Shown one piece after another: positions 47,543-59,495 of a stretch of 64,000 bases of DNA (positions within the stretch are counted from its first letter, which is position 1; each line of letters begins with the position of its first letter). A program made the translations under genes and the position numbers. The stretch lies in contig JALJCS010000010.1 of assembly GCA_023055355.1 (NCBI GenBank), positions 22,273,001 through 22,337,000 on the forward strand, read 5' to 3'. Below the pieces are notes generated by a model, which did not search any database, had not been told where the DNA came from, and worked only from the letters and a program-made list of their open reading frames with translations. This DNA is from Agelaius tricolor. Taxonomy: Eukaryota > Chordata > Aves > Passeriformes > Icteridae.

Positions 47543-50500
47543 GTATGAAACTCTAGCAATATGGAACCCTTGCATTATATATGACAACACACTTGTGCTG
47601 CCTGAAACAGTGTATTTCAGTAATCAACAAATGTGATTTCTAGGCAATGTCACAGAAGAAAGGGTAATAACAGAAAGGGTGAGGCTTGAGATCTGATGGG
47701 TTTAAAATTGCTAGTGCCTACGACTGAGCAAAAAAAAAGCCTGGTGCATAGAGGATTTGTTTGGGTGGGTAATCCACCTGTGGCACTTCACTGATGGCTG
47801 CCTTGTTCCAGCTGTGTACCTTCAGCTAAGAAGCTGTAAATTATTTACCAAGGCAGCAAATTAATGGAAGCAGCAGCACCTTAGTGCTCAGTGAGTCATC
47901 CATAAAACATGCTTCCTGCATAGTGTGCTGGTGGAAAGCAGCCTGAGAGGGGAAGGACTGTGAGATGGGGAGCTTGGGATGGCAGAGGTAAGAATCTTCA
48001 AGAGAGATGAATTAGAGGGAGGGAGGAGTAAAACAAGGAATCAAGCTTCCCAGGTGCCCACTGAGTTAATGTGAAAGCAGGAAAAGAGAGAAAGTATAAG
48101 AAAAGAAGCAGTTTTTAATACTTGGCAGGAATTATTAGAGGTGACAGAGAGAATGGCTTATTTTATTGCTCCCTCCCAGGTATGTTTCTATGCATATGGA
48201 GTATGACTGTAAAAGTTTTTGCCTTTCTGAAAAAACAGCAGGAACATAAAGTAGAGAGGGCTGCCTCCACACCCCCTGTTGTGCTTGCCTCTCCCTGAAG
48301 ATTCTGATTTCAAGAGTGCTGAGCTCTAAAGCACCTCTGCTTTAAAGGCAGTCACCTCACACAGCAGTTCCCAGCTGTGCTTGGAAACCCCTGAAGATCT
48401 GGCATGTCCCCTAGTGAAATTCCCCTCAGGGCCAGTGATGTGAAGATATTGGCCTTTTTTGGGTTGATAAAGCCCTAAGGTGCTGCCACTTTTTAAAATC
48501 CTGTGGCTTGGAAGAAGTCACTGCATCCTCAGCTGAGTTTGGAGACAGAAACGACTCATCAATTTATGTATTGATGTAAGAAGTGAAATACCCTTTCATT
48601 TGGGTAAGGTTTGTTATGGTCCTCAGGCTTTAATGAAAAATTATTTTAATGGAGTGTCTTTACAGACAAATCTGTCTTGGTGCTGGGTGGATGTTGGTGA
48701 AAAAAATGGAAACCACTTTGAAAGAAAGCAGTGCATTTCTGTCAGATAACTAGCAGGCTGTGGACCAGCATGAAAGCTCTGGGTTAATAGTGCAGGAATA
48801 GCAATTTATCTGTGCCATTAATGGGTTACATTGTGCCTGGAGCAATATTGTCCTTGAACTTCTCATCCCAGCCCTTTGTTCAGGGGTTACCTGTAGCAAG
48901 GGGCTAAACCCCCTCAGCAGGTTGTAAGCATTTAAGAGTGGGGACTTTGCTCTGTGGCCTCTAAGTGCAGGCTCCAGCCACTGACTGGGGCAGCTGGGCC
49001 CCTTCCACCCTCACCATGGTCTGTGCTCAAAATAATTTCCAAACTGTCCACAAGACAGTAGTTGTGATGGGAGGTTCTCTGCAGTGTGTACATGCGTGTG
49101 GCTTTGTGATAGCAATCTAAAGAGCTTTTTAAGTGTCTGGCAGTTTCCCACAAATGTGACAAGCTAGAAAAATATTTCACAGACAGGAGAAAAAATAGGA
49201 GAACCCTATGTAGGGAATACCCCTAATGACATAAGGAGTATGGAAGAAACTTTTATCAAACTGTACATGTCCATAGAGGTATTATTTTCTGCTAGCCAAC
49301 TCTGAAAAAAGGTTCAGTTTAGTCAGTTTTTGGGAATCCTGGGGTTTTCTTGTGTATTTTTTTTTTCTTCCCATCAAAGCAAGCTCTTGCAGGAATACTT
49401 GAGCATTAAGCAGTTAATTAAATCTGACTGTCATCACAAATTAGAAGGATGACACTTCAGAATACTAGTATGCAGCTGAGGTTTGTGTGGGCAGTTAATT
49501 CCCCTTGCCCTGCCCTCCCATGATTTTCAACAAGTTCTCTCAGGGTTATAATGAGGCTGATGATTGCTGGTGCCCTTGCCCATTTAATAAATTAATGGTA
49601 ATAACAAATGTCTGTGCATCCTTCATTAGGTGATATGGAAATGACTTTACTCTGAAGCTGGGATTGCTGGAGCTTGACAGCTTTGCTGGTTGGGTGGATA
49701 TGGGGGTTAGTTGCTCAGTTTATTATGTGTGCAGCACAGAATTTTTTCTCTCACCTCCTGGAGCTCTCAACCTGTGGGTATCCACTGCTAACTTTCCCCA
49801 GCAACATAGCAAAAAAAAGAAAAATGTGAAATCCCAAAGAAATAAAACCTGTTTTGTGCATTGGGAGAATGTGAGACAATATTTTGGCTTCACCTTCCCA
49901 GAATCAAAGGAAACACATAATCCTGTTCACCAAGATTTGCCTCTTTGTTTGAAGAATGCAATTTTTTTTTCTCTTGTACAAGAATTTGGTGGGGTGATGG
50001 CTGGAGACTTATTTCATCTGGCAACTGTACAAGAAAATCTGAAAAGAGGATCTGTAAGACCTTCATTATTCAAGTGCAGAAGGAAGGTACAGTCCTGACT
50101 TCTTCTGAAAGAGGGCCAAGAAAAACAGGGGAAGAGCAATGAGGATTTTGAGTTCTCTTTCACTGATAATTTTGCACCAAGGTCTTCTTTCTGGGTAGTT
50201 CAGTACATTTGGTGCTCTTAGATTTACAAGGAACAGACTTCAGCTATCTTCTCTATAGTTTCAAGTATCCCAAATTTCTGCAACTGAAGGTGCTGCATTC
50301 AGCTGAATATGGTGCTCAGTGTGACCACTTGAGCAATGCAGGTACTTCCATGATTTGTGATTGTTGGATGATTTTCCCCAAACCTCCTAGGTCAAAACTC
50401 ACTGTAAAAAAGAAGAGGACTGAGAATTTAATGATTCCTGTTTACTCCTCCTCTGCAGTAACACCTTTTCCTTCCCTACAATTCTGTGCAGTGAACTTCC

Positions 50501-51879
50501 CTACACTCAGAGCCCATTGTATCCCATCTTCAGACCTGAGTCTGAGTTACCTTCTGGAGACAGTCTAACATTCAAGCTGACACAGAACTAGAGGTAGCAT
50601 ATGAGCTTTCTTCATAAATTCTTCTTTTGCTCTTGAAGAAATCTTAAAGTATTTCTCAGAGAAATACTCTCCTTTTCAATACTTATTTGATGTCACTAGG
50701 ATTATTCCAGACTTAAACAGTTGAGACCAGAATTAATGTTGACATTGGGTTATGCTCAAAATTGGTGCTTTTTGGCTGCAGAAGTGCAAAGCTACCAGAG
50801 TCTGTAAAAATTCACTGACTGAAAAATACCTTGGTACTCTCCACACTTGGGTTTCACCTCCTTCTGATGTTCTACTTGAGTTCTCCATCCTGTAGTGACC
50901 CGTGGTCTGGGATCAGCTGACCACCAGCACAACATCTGCAGACAGGTGCTTTACTCAGGGTGTGTCAAACAGGCAGGTTTGAAGTCCATGGTGGCTGTTG
51001 CATTTTCCACCCAGCACCAATGGATATTTAGTGGTGAGTTGTGACAGTCAATCCAATGACTCCCCCATTCACTGCTACTTTGCACTGCAGCAGAGAGGGA
51101 TGCAAGGTAAGTGTTGCACCAAGGCTTAACCATTGTAATTGAAGTCAAATTAATTGCATTCCTGTGGTGTGTTTTGCTTACTGTTTGGTGATATGGATAC
51201 TAAGCTGTCTTTTCACTCATCTTCCTTTTGGAGATGAAGTGTACAGAGGGGAGTTCTGAAATATTTTGAGGAGGACAGAGAGGGGATAGTTGAGTTGCAT
51301 TGCTTTTTCTCCTGATATAGACATACTTTTTGTCCTGTTGTAATCTTAATTGTTGTCCAGTTTGGGCCTTCTGTTGTACTTTTATGCGCCAGGAGAATTA
51401 TAGTTTGGTTTATAGACCATTACTTCTGATGGTTCCTTCAATTTTCAAGGCAATATTTGTCCTCTGTAAATGCAGGTACTGACCAAATGCCCAGATACTA
51501 AACTCCAAGCTGATCCTTTCCTAGTAGGAAACAAAGTTTTAAGAAACTATAAAACCAACTTGATTATTTCTTGTCCTGGTCCTTATTGTAGGAAATTAGT
51601 AATGAAATGCAGAGAAGTGATAGAAGGAAAGTAAAAGTGTTCTGCCTTGAAAAATATCTTTATTTCCTAGCCTCCAGAAAGCTGAGATCTAGCCAGGAGG
51701 ATAATGTAGAAGCAGAACCTTCATGCTGATCCTTTTATGTCCTATCCTCAGCAGATTTCAATCACACAAACCCTCAGCAATGTCTTTTTTAAGACCTGGT
51801 TAGCAAACACATGGGAAGGCAGAGCTGGCCACAGCTGCAGCACTGATGGGCCTCACACGGACAAATGTGTCATTTCTCC
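47543..51879. other. Non-coding unique sequence
   Basis: No gene or named repeat is recognised. The longest frame, 49664-50098 on the plus strand (144 codons), includes a lysine run from an A-rich patch and no domain. Nothing else is seen. Confidence 0.5.
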
Positions 51880-52330
51880 TGCCTAGCTGAGAAATTAAAG
51901 TGGTCCTTTCCCCCTGCTCTCAATTTTATGGTGTGCTGCTCCATCATAAAAAAAATCAATTAAATTGCCTCTGATGGAGGCTGGCCCAGAGAGTTGTCTC
52001 TATTTGTGTCACCCCAGGCAGGTACTGGCAGCGGTGCCAGAATGCAGGAGGGCTGTGGAGCGCAGCCAGCTCACAAATGGGATATTCTGCTACAGGAACC
52101 AGCTTACTGCATGGCAGCAGCTCTGCTTTCCCCCGTGACCCCTTATGGCTGGGCTCTGCTTTAGCCTAATTAGGCCAGATGAGGGATTGTCTGGCTTTAT
52201 TATCTCCAAAAATGAGTGACCATAACCTTGTGGCTGCTGTTCTGCTCAGAGGACAGAAATAGTATCAACATTGGCAGCTACAACTGAGGGAGCACCAAGT
52301 GACCTGAGGATTTTAGCATTCAGTCAGTCT
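51880..52330. promoter_or_regulatory. Conserved-looking block with homeodomain palindrome
   Basis: This block has balanced composition and several retained CpG sites (gcagcggtg, gagcgcag, cccccgtgac). At 52164-52175 it carries gcctaattaggc, a perfect 12-bp palindrome centred on the homeodomain core TAATTA, which suits a paired-class dimer. A second TAATTA-like word (atcaattaaattgcc) lies near 51955. No coding frame or transposon is recognised. The texture resembles a developmental enhancer, but conservation was not tested. Confidence 0.3.
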
Positions 52331-54718
52331 CTCAGGCTCACAAATTTGAGGTAGATAGGGGTGTAGTATTTTTTTAATTTGCTTTCTCATGGTGTCAATA
52401 GTACAAATTAAATTCCTGTACTCTTTGATTTTTCTAGTAGCTTCCTGATACTGTTTTCTTTCTTCTTATAAACCCATATTGTTGCTTAGAGAATATAAAA
52501 TTAGAGAGGCTGTATAGTGTGTTTTAAACAAACCACCCTGGGAGTAATTTCCTTCTATTAAAAGTGTTTTCAACACTTCTAGAATGAAGTTTTTGTAGGG
52601 ATACTTCATTGCCCTATTGCATTTTTTCTCTGGGGTTATTGCAGTTCCTGGAAATACTTGAAATCTGGGCTGGGCTATTGCATAAGTAAGAGACATGTTA
52701 GTAAGAAGATAACATATGAAACATAAAATATGGTCTTTCCTACTGCTGCATTACCTATTACCCTGTCTTTATCTCAACCCGGGGGAGTTCTCACTGTTAC
52801 TGTTTTGATCCTCTCCCCCATCCCACTAGGGGAGAGAAAGGGTGTCTGTGTGGAGCTGAGCTCCTGGCAATGCAGCACAATATAGAAACAGATTCCAAGT
52901 GAACGTGTTACCCTCAAGTGCCTGCTGTGAAGTGGTTGACATATGGTTGTGTTTTGGGGTTTTTCTGTTGTTGTAAAGTCTTCTCTTTAGTTTATGCCCC
53001 CAAAACACATTTAGTAGAGCACATTGGTCAGACAGGTTTTTAAATTGCATGGAGTCCATCATTATTCGGCAGAAGCGATTAAGACCTTCTTTTTTACAGC
53101 AACATTTGTCTTCTTGCCATCAATCTTTTTAGGTTTTAGAAGCCATAGATTGTCAAGGTATACATGTTTCCAGCATGAGCACTGTATTTAAAGATTAATG
53201 TTAGAAGCCCAGCTTTTCAATACTGGCATTTTCTGAACCTAACTCAGGGGAGATGATGGTTAGTTCAAGTGTTAACTGTTCTCCAGAACCATTCTTCAAG
53301 TATGTTTTGTGCTGCTGTTACAGCCTCTTGCATCTTCTGCAAGATTGCTGGTCAACAAACAAACCCAGCCAGGCTTTATCTAAAGAAGTTTTTTAATGTC
53401 ACCCTTGACAGGGATCTCTGACAACCCTACCATTACAGATCCATAATTCATTTGCCTCAGTAAACTTTAGGCTGAGTTTTCCAAAACTTTTACTTCCTTT
53501 TCATTTTGGGGATAGATGTGTAATCTGATGTGTCACTTTTCTGACACCAGGAGATAAGAAAAATCCTAGTCTTGAATTTCTTCTCTAATGGGTATTTTAT
53601 TATTTAGCCTCAATCTTACTCTTGTAACCAGGCCTGTCTCTTTTTGACAATGCAGGACACTGTTTCTGAATTGCCTTCATTTGATTTAAACAGTAGTTAA
53701 TCACACTAAGAAAAATACTTTTTTTTTCTAAGAATTGTTAATTAATGCTAATAAATAATCTTATATTGAGTGTCTAATCTTTCTGAAGTGAGGGTTTTGT
53801 TTTGCTGCCTTTCATCTTGGGAGCATGAGTATTTAAACTGGCTAAATGACTAATATGGAGAGGTAGGTAAGGATAAATAAGCACATCTTTCAGCAATCTG
53901 GTTTTCTGTCTTCATATATTTTGAGTCTTAAGTTAAGAATACCCATAATGCAAATGTGAAACTGGTGTAAGAATAAATTAAGGACTGTTTTTAAGTTTAA
54001 TAATACAGTTGGTGTTTGTGGGACCACGACAAACAAGTCAGCAAACGGAAATAGCGCTGAGCTGGAGAAGTAGGAGCAGAAATTTGGGGAGGAATGGGGA
54101 AGGGTAGGATTGTCCTGTACTGTACTGTGGAGCTGGCATCTTGTGGGAGTCCAGGCTGGAGAAAACATGCAGGGAAAATTATACTCACCACAGTCCCCAG
54201 GGTGTACACTGACCTGGCTGCTTCTAAGCTTGTTGTGCCTTTGAGGTGATGCTTCCTACCAGAGCTCTTCCAAATCTGAAGGAAGGCAAAGAACTTGCAG
54301 CCAGCCCCAAACAGACACAGAGATCTGAAGGTATGCTGCAGCAGTATTAGCTTTGCTGCTGCTGGTTCTGAGCTTGTTTTTTCCCTCATTAGGAGGGAGA
54401 GTGGCGAGAACCCACCTATGGTAAACAGAAATAAATCAGAAAGGGATCTTATAGGTTGCTTTTTAGCTACTGCAAAAAATACTTGTCATTGTGAGTGGTT
54501 GCAGGAAAGCTAACTTCTCATGATACCCTTTTTCCTTACTACTAGTAATTTAATTAGTCTCAAGCAGTTTGAGTAAACATTGATTTTATATTTAAAAAAA
54601 GTCACATTCTGTTTTAAATATTGATCCTTCACCTTTTCCAGATGGGGTGTAAAAAAAGATTTGCTGCACAGGTTTAAAACTTTCTTATTGGTTTTCCTTC
54701 CAACTTAGCTAGTAACAA
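52331..54718. other. Non-coding unique sequence
   Basis: No gene is recognised. An 8-bp stem ctctcccc/ggggagag with a short loop lies at about 52811-52836. The text just after it, gtgtctgtgtggagctgagc, loosely recalls an avian LTR phrase but is too short to assign. Minus-strand frames at 53890-54389 overlap each other and carry no domain. Confidence 0.45.
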
Positions 54719-54760
54719 AATCCATATTTATATACTAAGAATCCATATTTATATACCAAG
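54719..54760. repeat. 21-bp tandem duplication
   Basis: Two adjacent 21-bp copies, starting aatccatatttatata and ending ctaag and ccaag respectively, differ at a single base. The near-identity points to a recent duplication in AT-rich sequence. Confidence 0.95.
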
Positions 54761-57700
54761 AATGAAATGCTCTAGTCTCTGTATTACACTGATTGTAGTT
54801 TAACAAAAGTTAATTTTGTGCAGCAGTTGCTTTGAGATTTCCATTTTAAGTCCCAGGGAGAAAAGGGAAGTTAGTGAGACTGTGTGTTGTAAAGTTCACT
54901 GTGGATCAAGCTGCTGACAAGAGAAGTGACATTTTTACTGATAGTAGTACTAGTAGCATCAAAAAAATATGCCTCAGATCTGAGCTAACAGGATTCCTCT
55001 GTGACAGCCACCAGATATACACACACATGATGGGAGAAAATTCCTTCCCAAGTGCTTCTGCAATAACAATAGCCAGGATGAATAGAGTAAACTTTTCCAG
55101 CCTCATTTTCAGGCATGATGAACCAAGGCAGAGAAAGACTGAAATGATGGAGACAGGGTTTTCCTGCTTCATGGGAAATCTACAGTTTTGGGGTTTTGCT
55201 GTGCATCCTGCTCAGTTGTTTCACCTGTAAGAGATTCCCTTTCTCACCTGGAAATGGTAGAGCTGGGTGTAATTCTGCACAGTCCAGCACCTGCTCACTC
55301 AGTCTAACAACACAGTACTATGAGTGCAACTTAGTGAGAGAGGGCACTTCTGCCACCACAGAGAGCATCCAAGATGGTATAAACTTCCTGACCAGAACAA
55401 TTTTACAAGGCTCTTTTTCCTCTGTGGTAATTTAGTTTAAAAAAAATCCACCAGTTAGTCCTGGGCATCCAGACATCAGTCAACTTGCACAAGGTAGAAA
55501 TGCAGACCAGCTTATTTGTTGCAACCAGGCTCTTTTCTGCAGTGTTTTTTGAATGCAGTGAACTGACACTATCTGAGATAATTTTCATAGCAGAGGTCTG
55601 CTACAACTGAGCTGACCTGGGATGACTCAGATATTTGTGATCAAGTGAAAATATCTTTAAACACTTAGACCTGCAAGTGCACAGTTGTTCTGTAACCTAT
55701 CCCATTCTTTTTACAAAGGCATGGAAGATTAGACCCCAGGAAAGATGAGATCTGATAGCAGGCTATCACCATCAGAACAATTTATTTAACCAGTGTGTTG
55801 TCCTAAAAAGTCTCTAGGAATGGACTAAAAGCTGTAGGAGTTGTCCTTTACTTGCACAGAGTTTGCAGGTTAAAGGATGAGAATCTGATCTTTGGAGAAT
55901 AACCCTGAATTCTCTTGGTTTTTGGTTCTATGTGGAGAAAAATTTTCTGAACTCTAAAACCAAGACCATCCTTACAGCTTATATATTTTAATGCTGTAGT
56001 ACTATTCCAAGAGAATGGGTGGCATTTGCTTTAGAAGCAGCTTGGTACATAATGCTTCTAAAGCCCCACAACTGTGGAGAACAACCTTACACTGCAGCAT
56101 TTTTGATTGGACCTAGCAGGCTATGCCAGCAGAATTAATTAAGGGTGTTAATTTCCTGTATTAATCCTTGGCTTCTGTGCCTTCTCTTCACCTGTACTAA
56201 CTGTAATTTGTGCAACTTCCTTTAGCTTTGCTTTAAAAGCTATTTAAACCCTGAGCATCTCAGGAACCTGCTGCAGAATATAGATATACTTTGCTGAATT
56301 GTTATCCTGTCTCCCAGTAAGAGAGCTTTGTGCTGTTAATTACAGCCTGAAGCTATTGAGTGCTACTGCTGTGTTAAAGTAAGTGGAAGGAATGCTCTAT
56401 GTCTCTGAACATAGGCCACTGAGCATGATGGGTTCTTTATAATCTTGCTAATTCTTTCTCTTTTTTTGGGGGTGATAATTTCACAATTCTTAAGAAACAT
56501 TTTGTCATATTAAATGATGTTGTTGAAGGTCCTGTTTTAATTATTGATGCACTGAGAGCATCAGTATGGATGTAACCTACCATCAGATTGTGACTTTTTT
56601 TGCTGCACAGTGAAAGTTTAAGCTTCAAGAATGGTGTGCTGACGAATTGAGGCTGGGTTCATTGCCAACATTCTCTTGCATATTTTATGAGGCAAGGATG
56701 GGAAAGATGGCCGATTTTCCTCCTGGAAATTCCACCTTTTAACAAAGATTGAGGCTAAAGGCAAGCTCTCATAGCCCCAAGAGAAAGTTTTCATGTAGAG
56801 ATCAACTCTTTTACTCTACTCTGGGTGACATTTAGCATGGAGAGGATGAATCTGTCCTTTTCAAAGAATGTGTCTATTTTCCTAACTTTGTGAAAGGTGT
56901 GATGACTGATAATCTCTATCAGTACTCTTCTCTGTGCTGGCATCTAGCAAGGACTGCTGATATTTTTCCTGATCCTTTCATGGCACACCTGCTTGCTGTA
57001 CAAAGTCACACAAAGGTGAACTGACCTCACTGTCAGTAAGGCTTGAGAGATAAATGGATGGGTGTCCAAAGTGCTCATCTGCCAATACTGTGCCCAGAAG
57101 GATAATTCCAGGGCTCAGGAAGGCAGTTTCCCTGAGCCAGTGGATCTGTCAGACAGTGAGGAAAACTGGAAAAGCTTTGAGAGACTGAGGAGATCCTTCC
57201 ACAAATTGTGCTGTGTCTTGGTGCTTACATTACCCTTTTCCTAGAGAGCAAAGAACTTAAAATCAAAACTCAGAGTAATGCATTCTTCAGCTGGGACCCT
57301 AAAAGGTGAGCATTAAAAACATTTGGTGTGTAAGAACTTATTTATTTCTGTGGACCTCAGTTTTCAATTTCCTTTCTGTGCATGGGGGAAGTGGGTTTTG
57401 CCACGTGATGGTTGTGCTATCATTTCTTCCCATAGAAGAACTTAGAAATTATATTGTCCACAGGCTGCAGTGGGGTCCCTCAGAGGTGAGAGGGACCATG
57501 GGCTAGATGGCTCTTCTCCAACTCATCTAAGGCTGCTTTTAGTTGTCACTGCATCATGAAGCAATAGCAGTCCTTGCCTTAAGTCTTGGCATGGTGTCCC
57601 CTGATCTGTATTTTTGATCATGAAGCCCAATCAATAGCTGACAGCAGTGTATTTTTCCTTTGTCTGACAGAGCATTTTCATATCGATACCTACTCTGAGA

Positions 57701-59439
57701 AAAATGCACTGAAGATGAGGAGATTATCTGTTCTCATGCACTCATCAAGGCAGAGGAGCAGCACAAATCCCCTCTGTTACAACCTGCCTCTCTTGAACCT
57801 CGTAACAAAGCCTATAAACCTGGAACAGCTTCTGGTGAATGTTATCAAATTGTCAACAGACACAACAAGGAAGCTCTGCAGGTCCTCCCAGTCAGCTGTA
57901 GCCAGGTGCCTGTCTGTATTAGACATGGCCAAATTTATTCACCCGTGTTCAGTGTTATTCTAACTTGGTTTTGTGCTAGATCTGGCTTGTGAACAGGACT
58001 TCAACACCATACTTGAACCATAACATCCAGTATAGACATATCTGATAAGAGGTTAAAGGTCTGAGCTATCCAATGAATGTGCAAACTAGAGTAATGGAAA
58101 ATTACAGTAATCTCCAAATTACAGAGCTGATTCTATACTAAGTCATGCAGTACCATTGCAAGAACACCAAAATAACAACATAAAAATCCCAACCCCCCCC
58201 ATCCCAGCATTAAAATATCCATCCTTTTAAATAACATCATACTCCAATTTAGATACAAAAACTTTCTCATTACCCACCCCTTCACCTCAGTACCCCTCTG
58301 TGAAGAGATTAGCTGGGAATGTGAGAGAACAAAAGGGCTAAGGTACACAGTAAGCATTTGAATTGTTGAGGCTAATCAGAGTCAAATTGGGGAATAATCT
58401 TTGTATGACATTTTGAAAATATTTTAACCCATTCCATATATCAAATTTCATAATGTACAATTCAATCCAATTCACACAGAGTAGTTACATATTTTCATTT
58501 TGCTTTAAACTATGCTCTGATTGCTATATTTTAAACACCCTGCCTGACTGCATTTATAGGTAAATGCTATTTTTTATTAATAATTTAATGCCAATCCCTG
58601 TCATTGCTGTTCCTTTCTAGTGAGAATAGTGTACCTCTCCACACTTTCATTGTGACAAATGTGATTTAGAAGTCAAGAAAGGAAACACTCAGATGATGTT
58701 TATTCTACTGTGGATTGTAAACACTGTTAAGTCTGCTTCTGCAAGTTCATTTAAATATTTTCTTCCTACTGGGTAGGCCAAATCTGAGTTTGGACCAAAC
58801 ACTGGAATGACTTAGTGCACCTACACTTTAAATTCTTGTAGGTAATAAGGGCATTTATTTAGAGACAAGTCTACCTTCCCTTGAATATTCTTTTTGCAGT
58901 TCACCTTGCCTACTCTAGAAGCTGAGGACAGGACACAATGACTAGAAAGGTAGTTCAAATCTTTTATTTTCTCTAGTCATTGTACAATGAATCAGTTTTG
59001 AAGGAAAAGCTTTTAAGCATAGTGGAAGAGGAAATGTACCTGAACCATGCAGCCTGTCTGTCCTGTACCCAAGCACTCTGTGCTAGGAAAGTTCAACAGC
59101 TTGGAGAAGGTGAAAAAGTCACCAAGCTGAGTCTGATTGCTGTTTGTGAGTTTTTCAGCTTGTGTGGCTCCAAATGAGCAAGAGCAGGGCAAAAAGGCCA
59201 TATCATGATGTGTTTGCCATCATCCTTGTACCCCGACCCTAGTGTCATATCCTGCAGCTAGAACTGGAGATGGCAGCACAGAGACACTCACAGTGGCTCA
59301 GTTGGAAGTAAGAAGAGTGGTCGCTAGACTGGAGCTCTTCCTCACCACCTCTGCAAGCCTTTGTGCCTGAGAAAATGCATGGCTGCTGTTTTACTTTGAG
59401 AATTATGGGATCTGAAGCTTAGCTGATGGTGTTGAGACA
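54761..59439. other. Non-coding unique sequence
   Basis: No gene is recognised. A C-rich run of nine bases lies near 58193-58201. Frames at 54874-55230 and 57586-57963 reach 118 and 125 codons with no domain. A stretch near 57480-57530 vaguely resembles a CR1 end but was not accepted. Confidence 0.5.
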
Positions 59440-59495
59440 AATTTGGACTGCATCATCTGTGTAGGTCCCTTCCTACTGAAATAGTCTATTCTATA
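59440..59495 (+). mobile_element. CR1 LINE, 3' end fragment, sense orientation
   Basis: atttggactgcatcatctgt, then gtaggtcccttcctactgaa and atagtctattctata match the avian CR1 terminus (ttggactagatgatct, aggtcccttccaact, attctatg tail). Only the last 55-60 bp are recognisable and the tail has decayed to less than two units. It is a short, old and inactive remnant. Confidence 0.72.

Noticed and set aside
52837..52860. Possible avian LTR phrase gtgtctgtgtggagctgag
   Set aside because: The match is short, with no LTR boundaries, primer-binding site or retroviral frame nearby.
57480..57530. Weak resemblance to a CR1 3' end (ctagatggctcttctccaac)
   Set aside because: Only about 20 bp match and there is no tail repeat, so chance similarity cannot be excluded.
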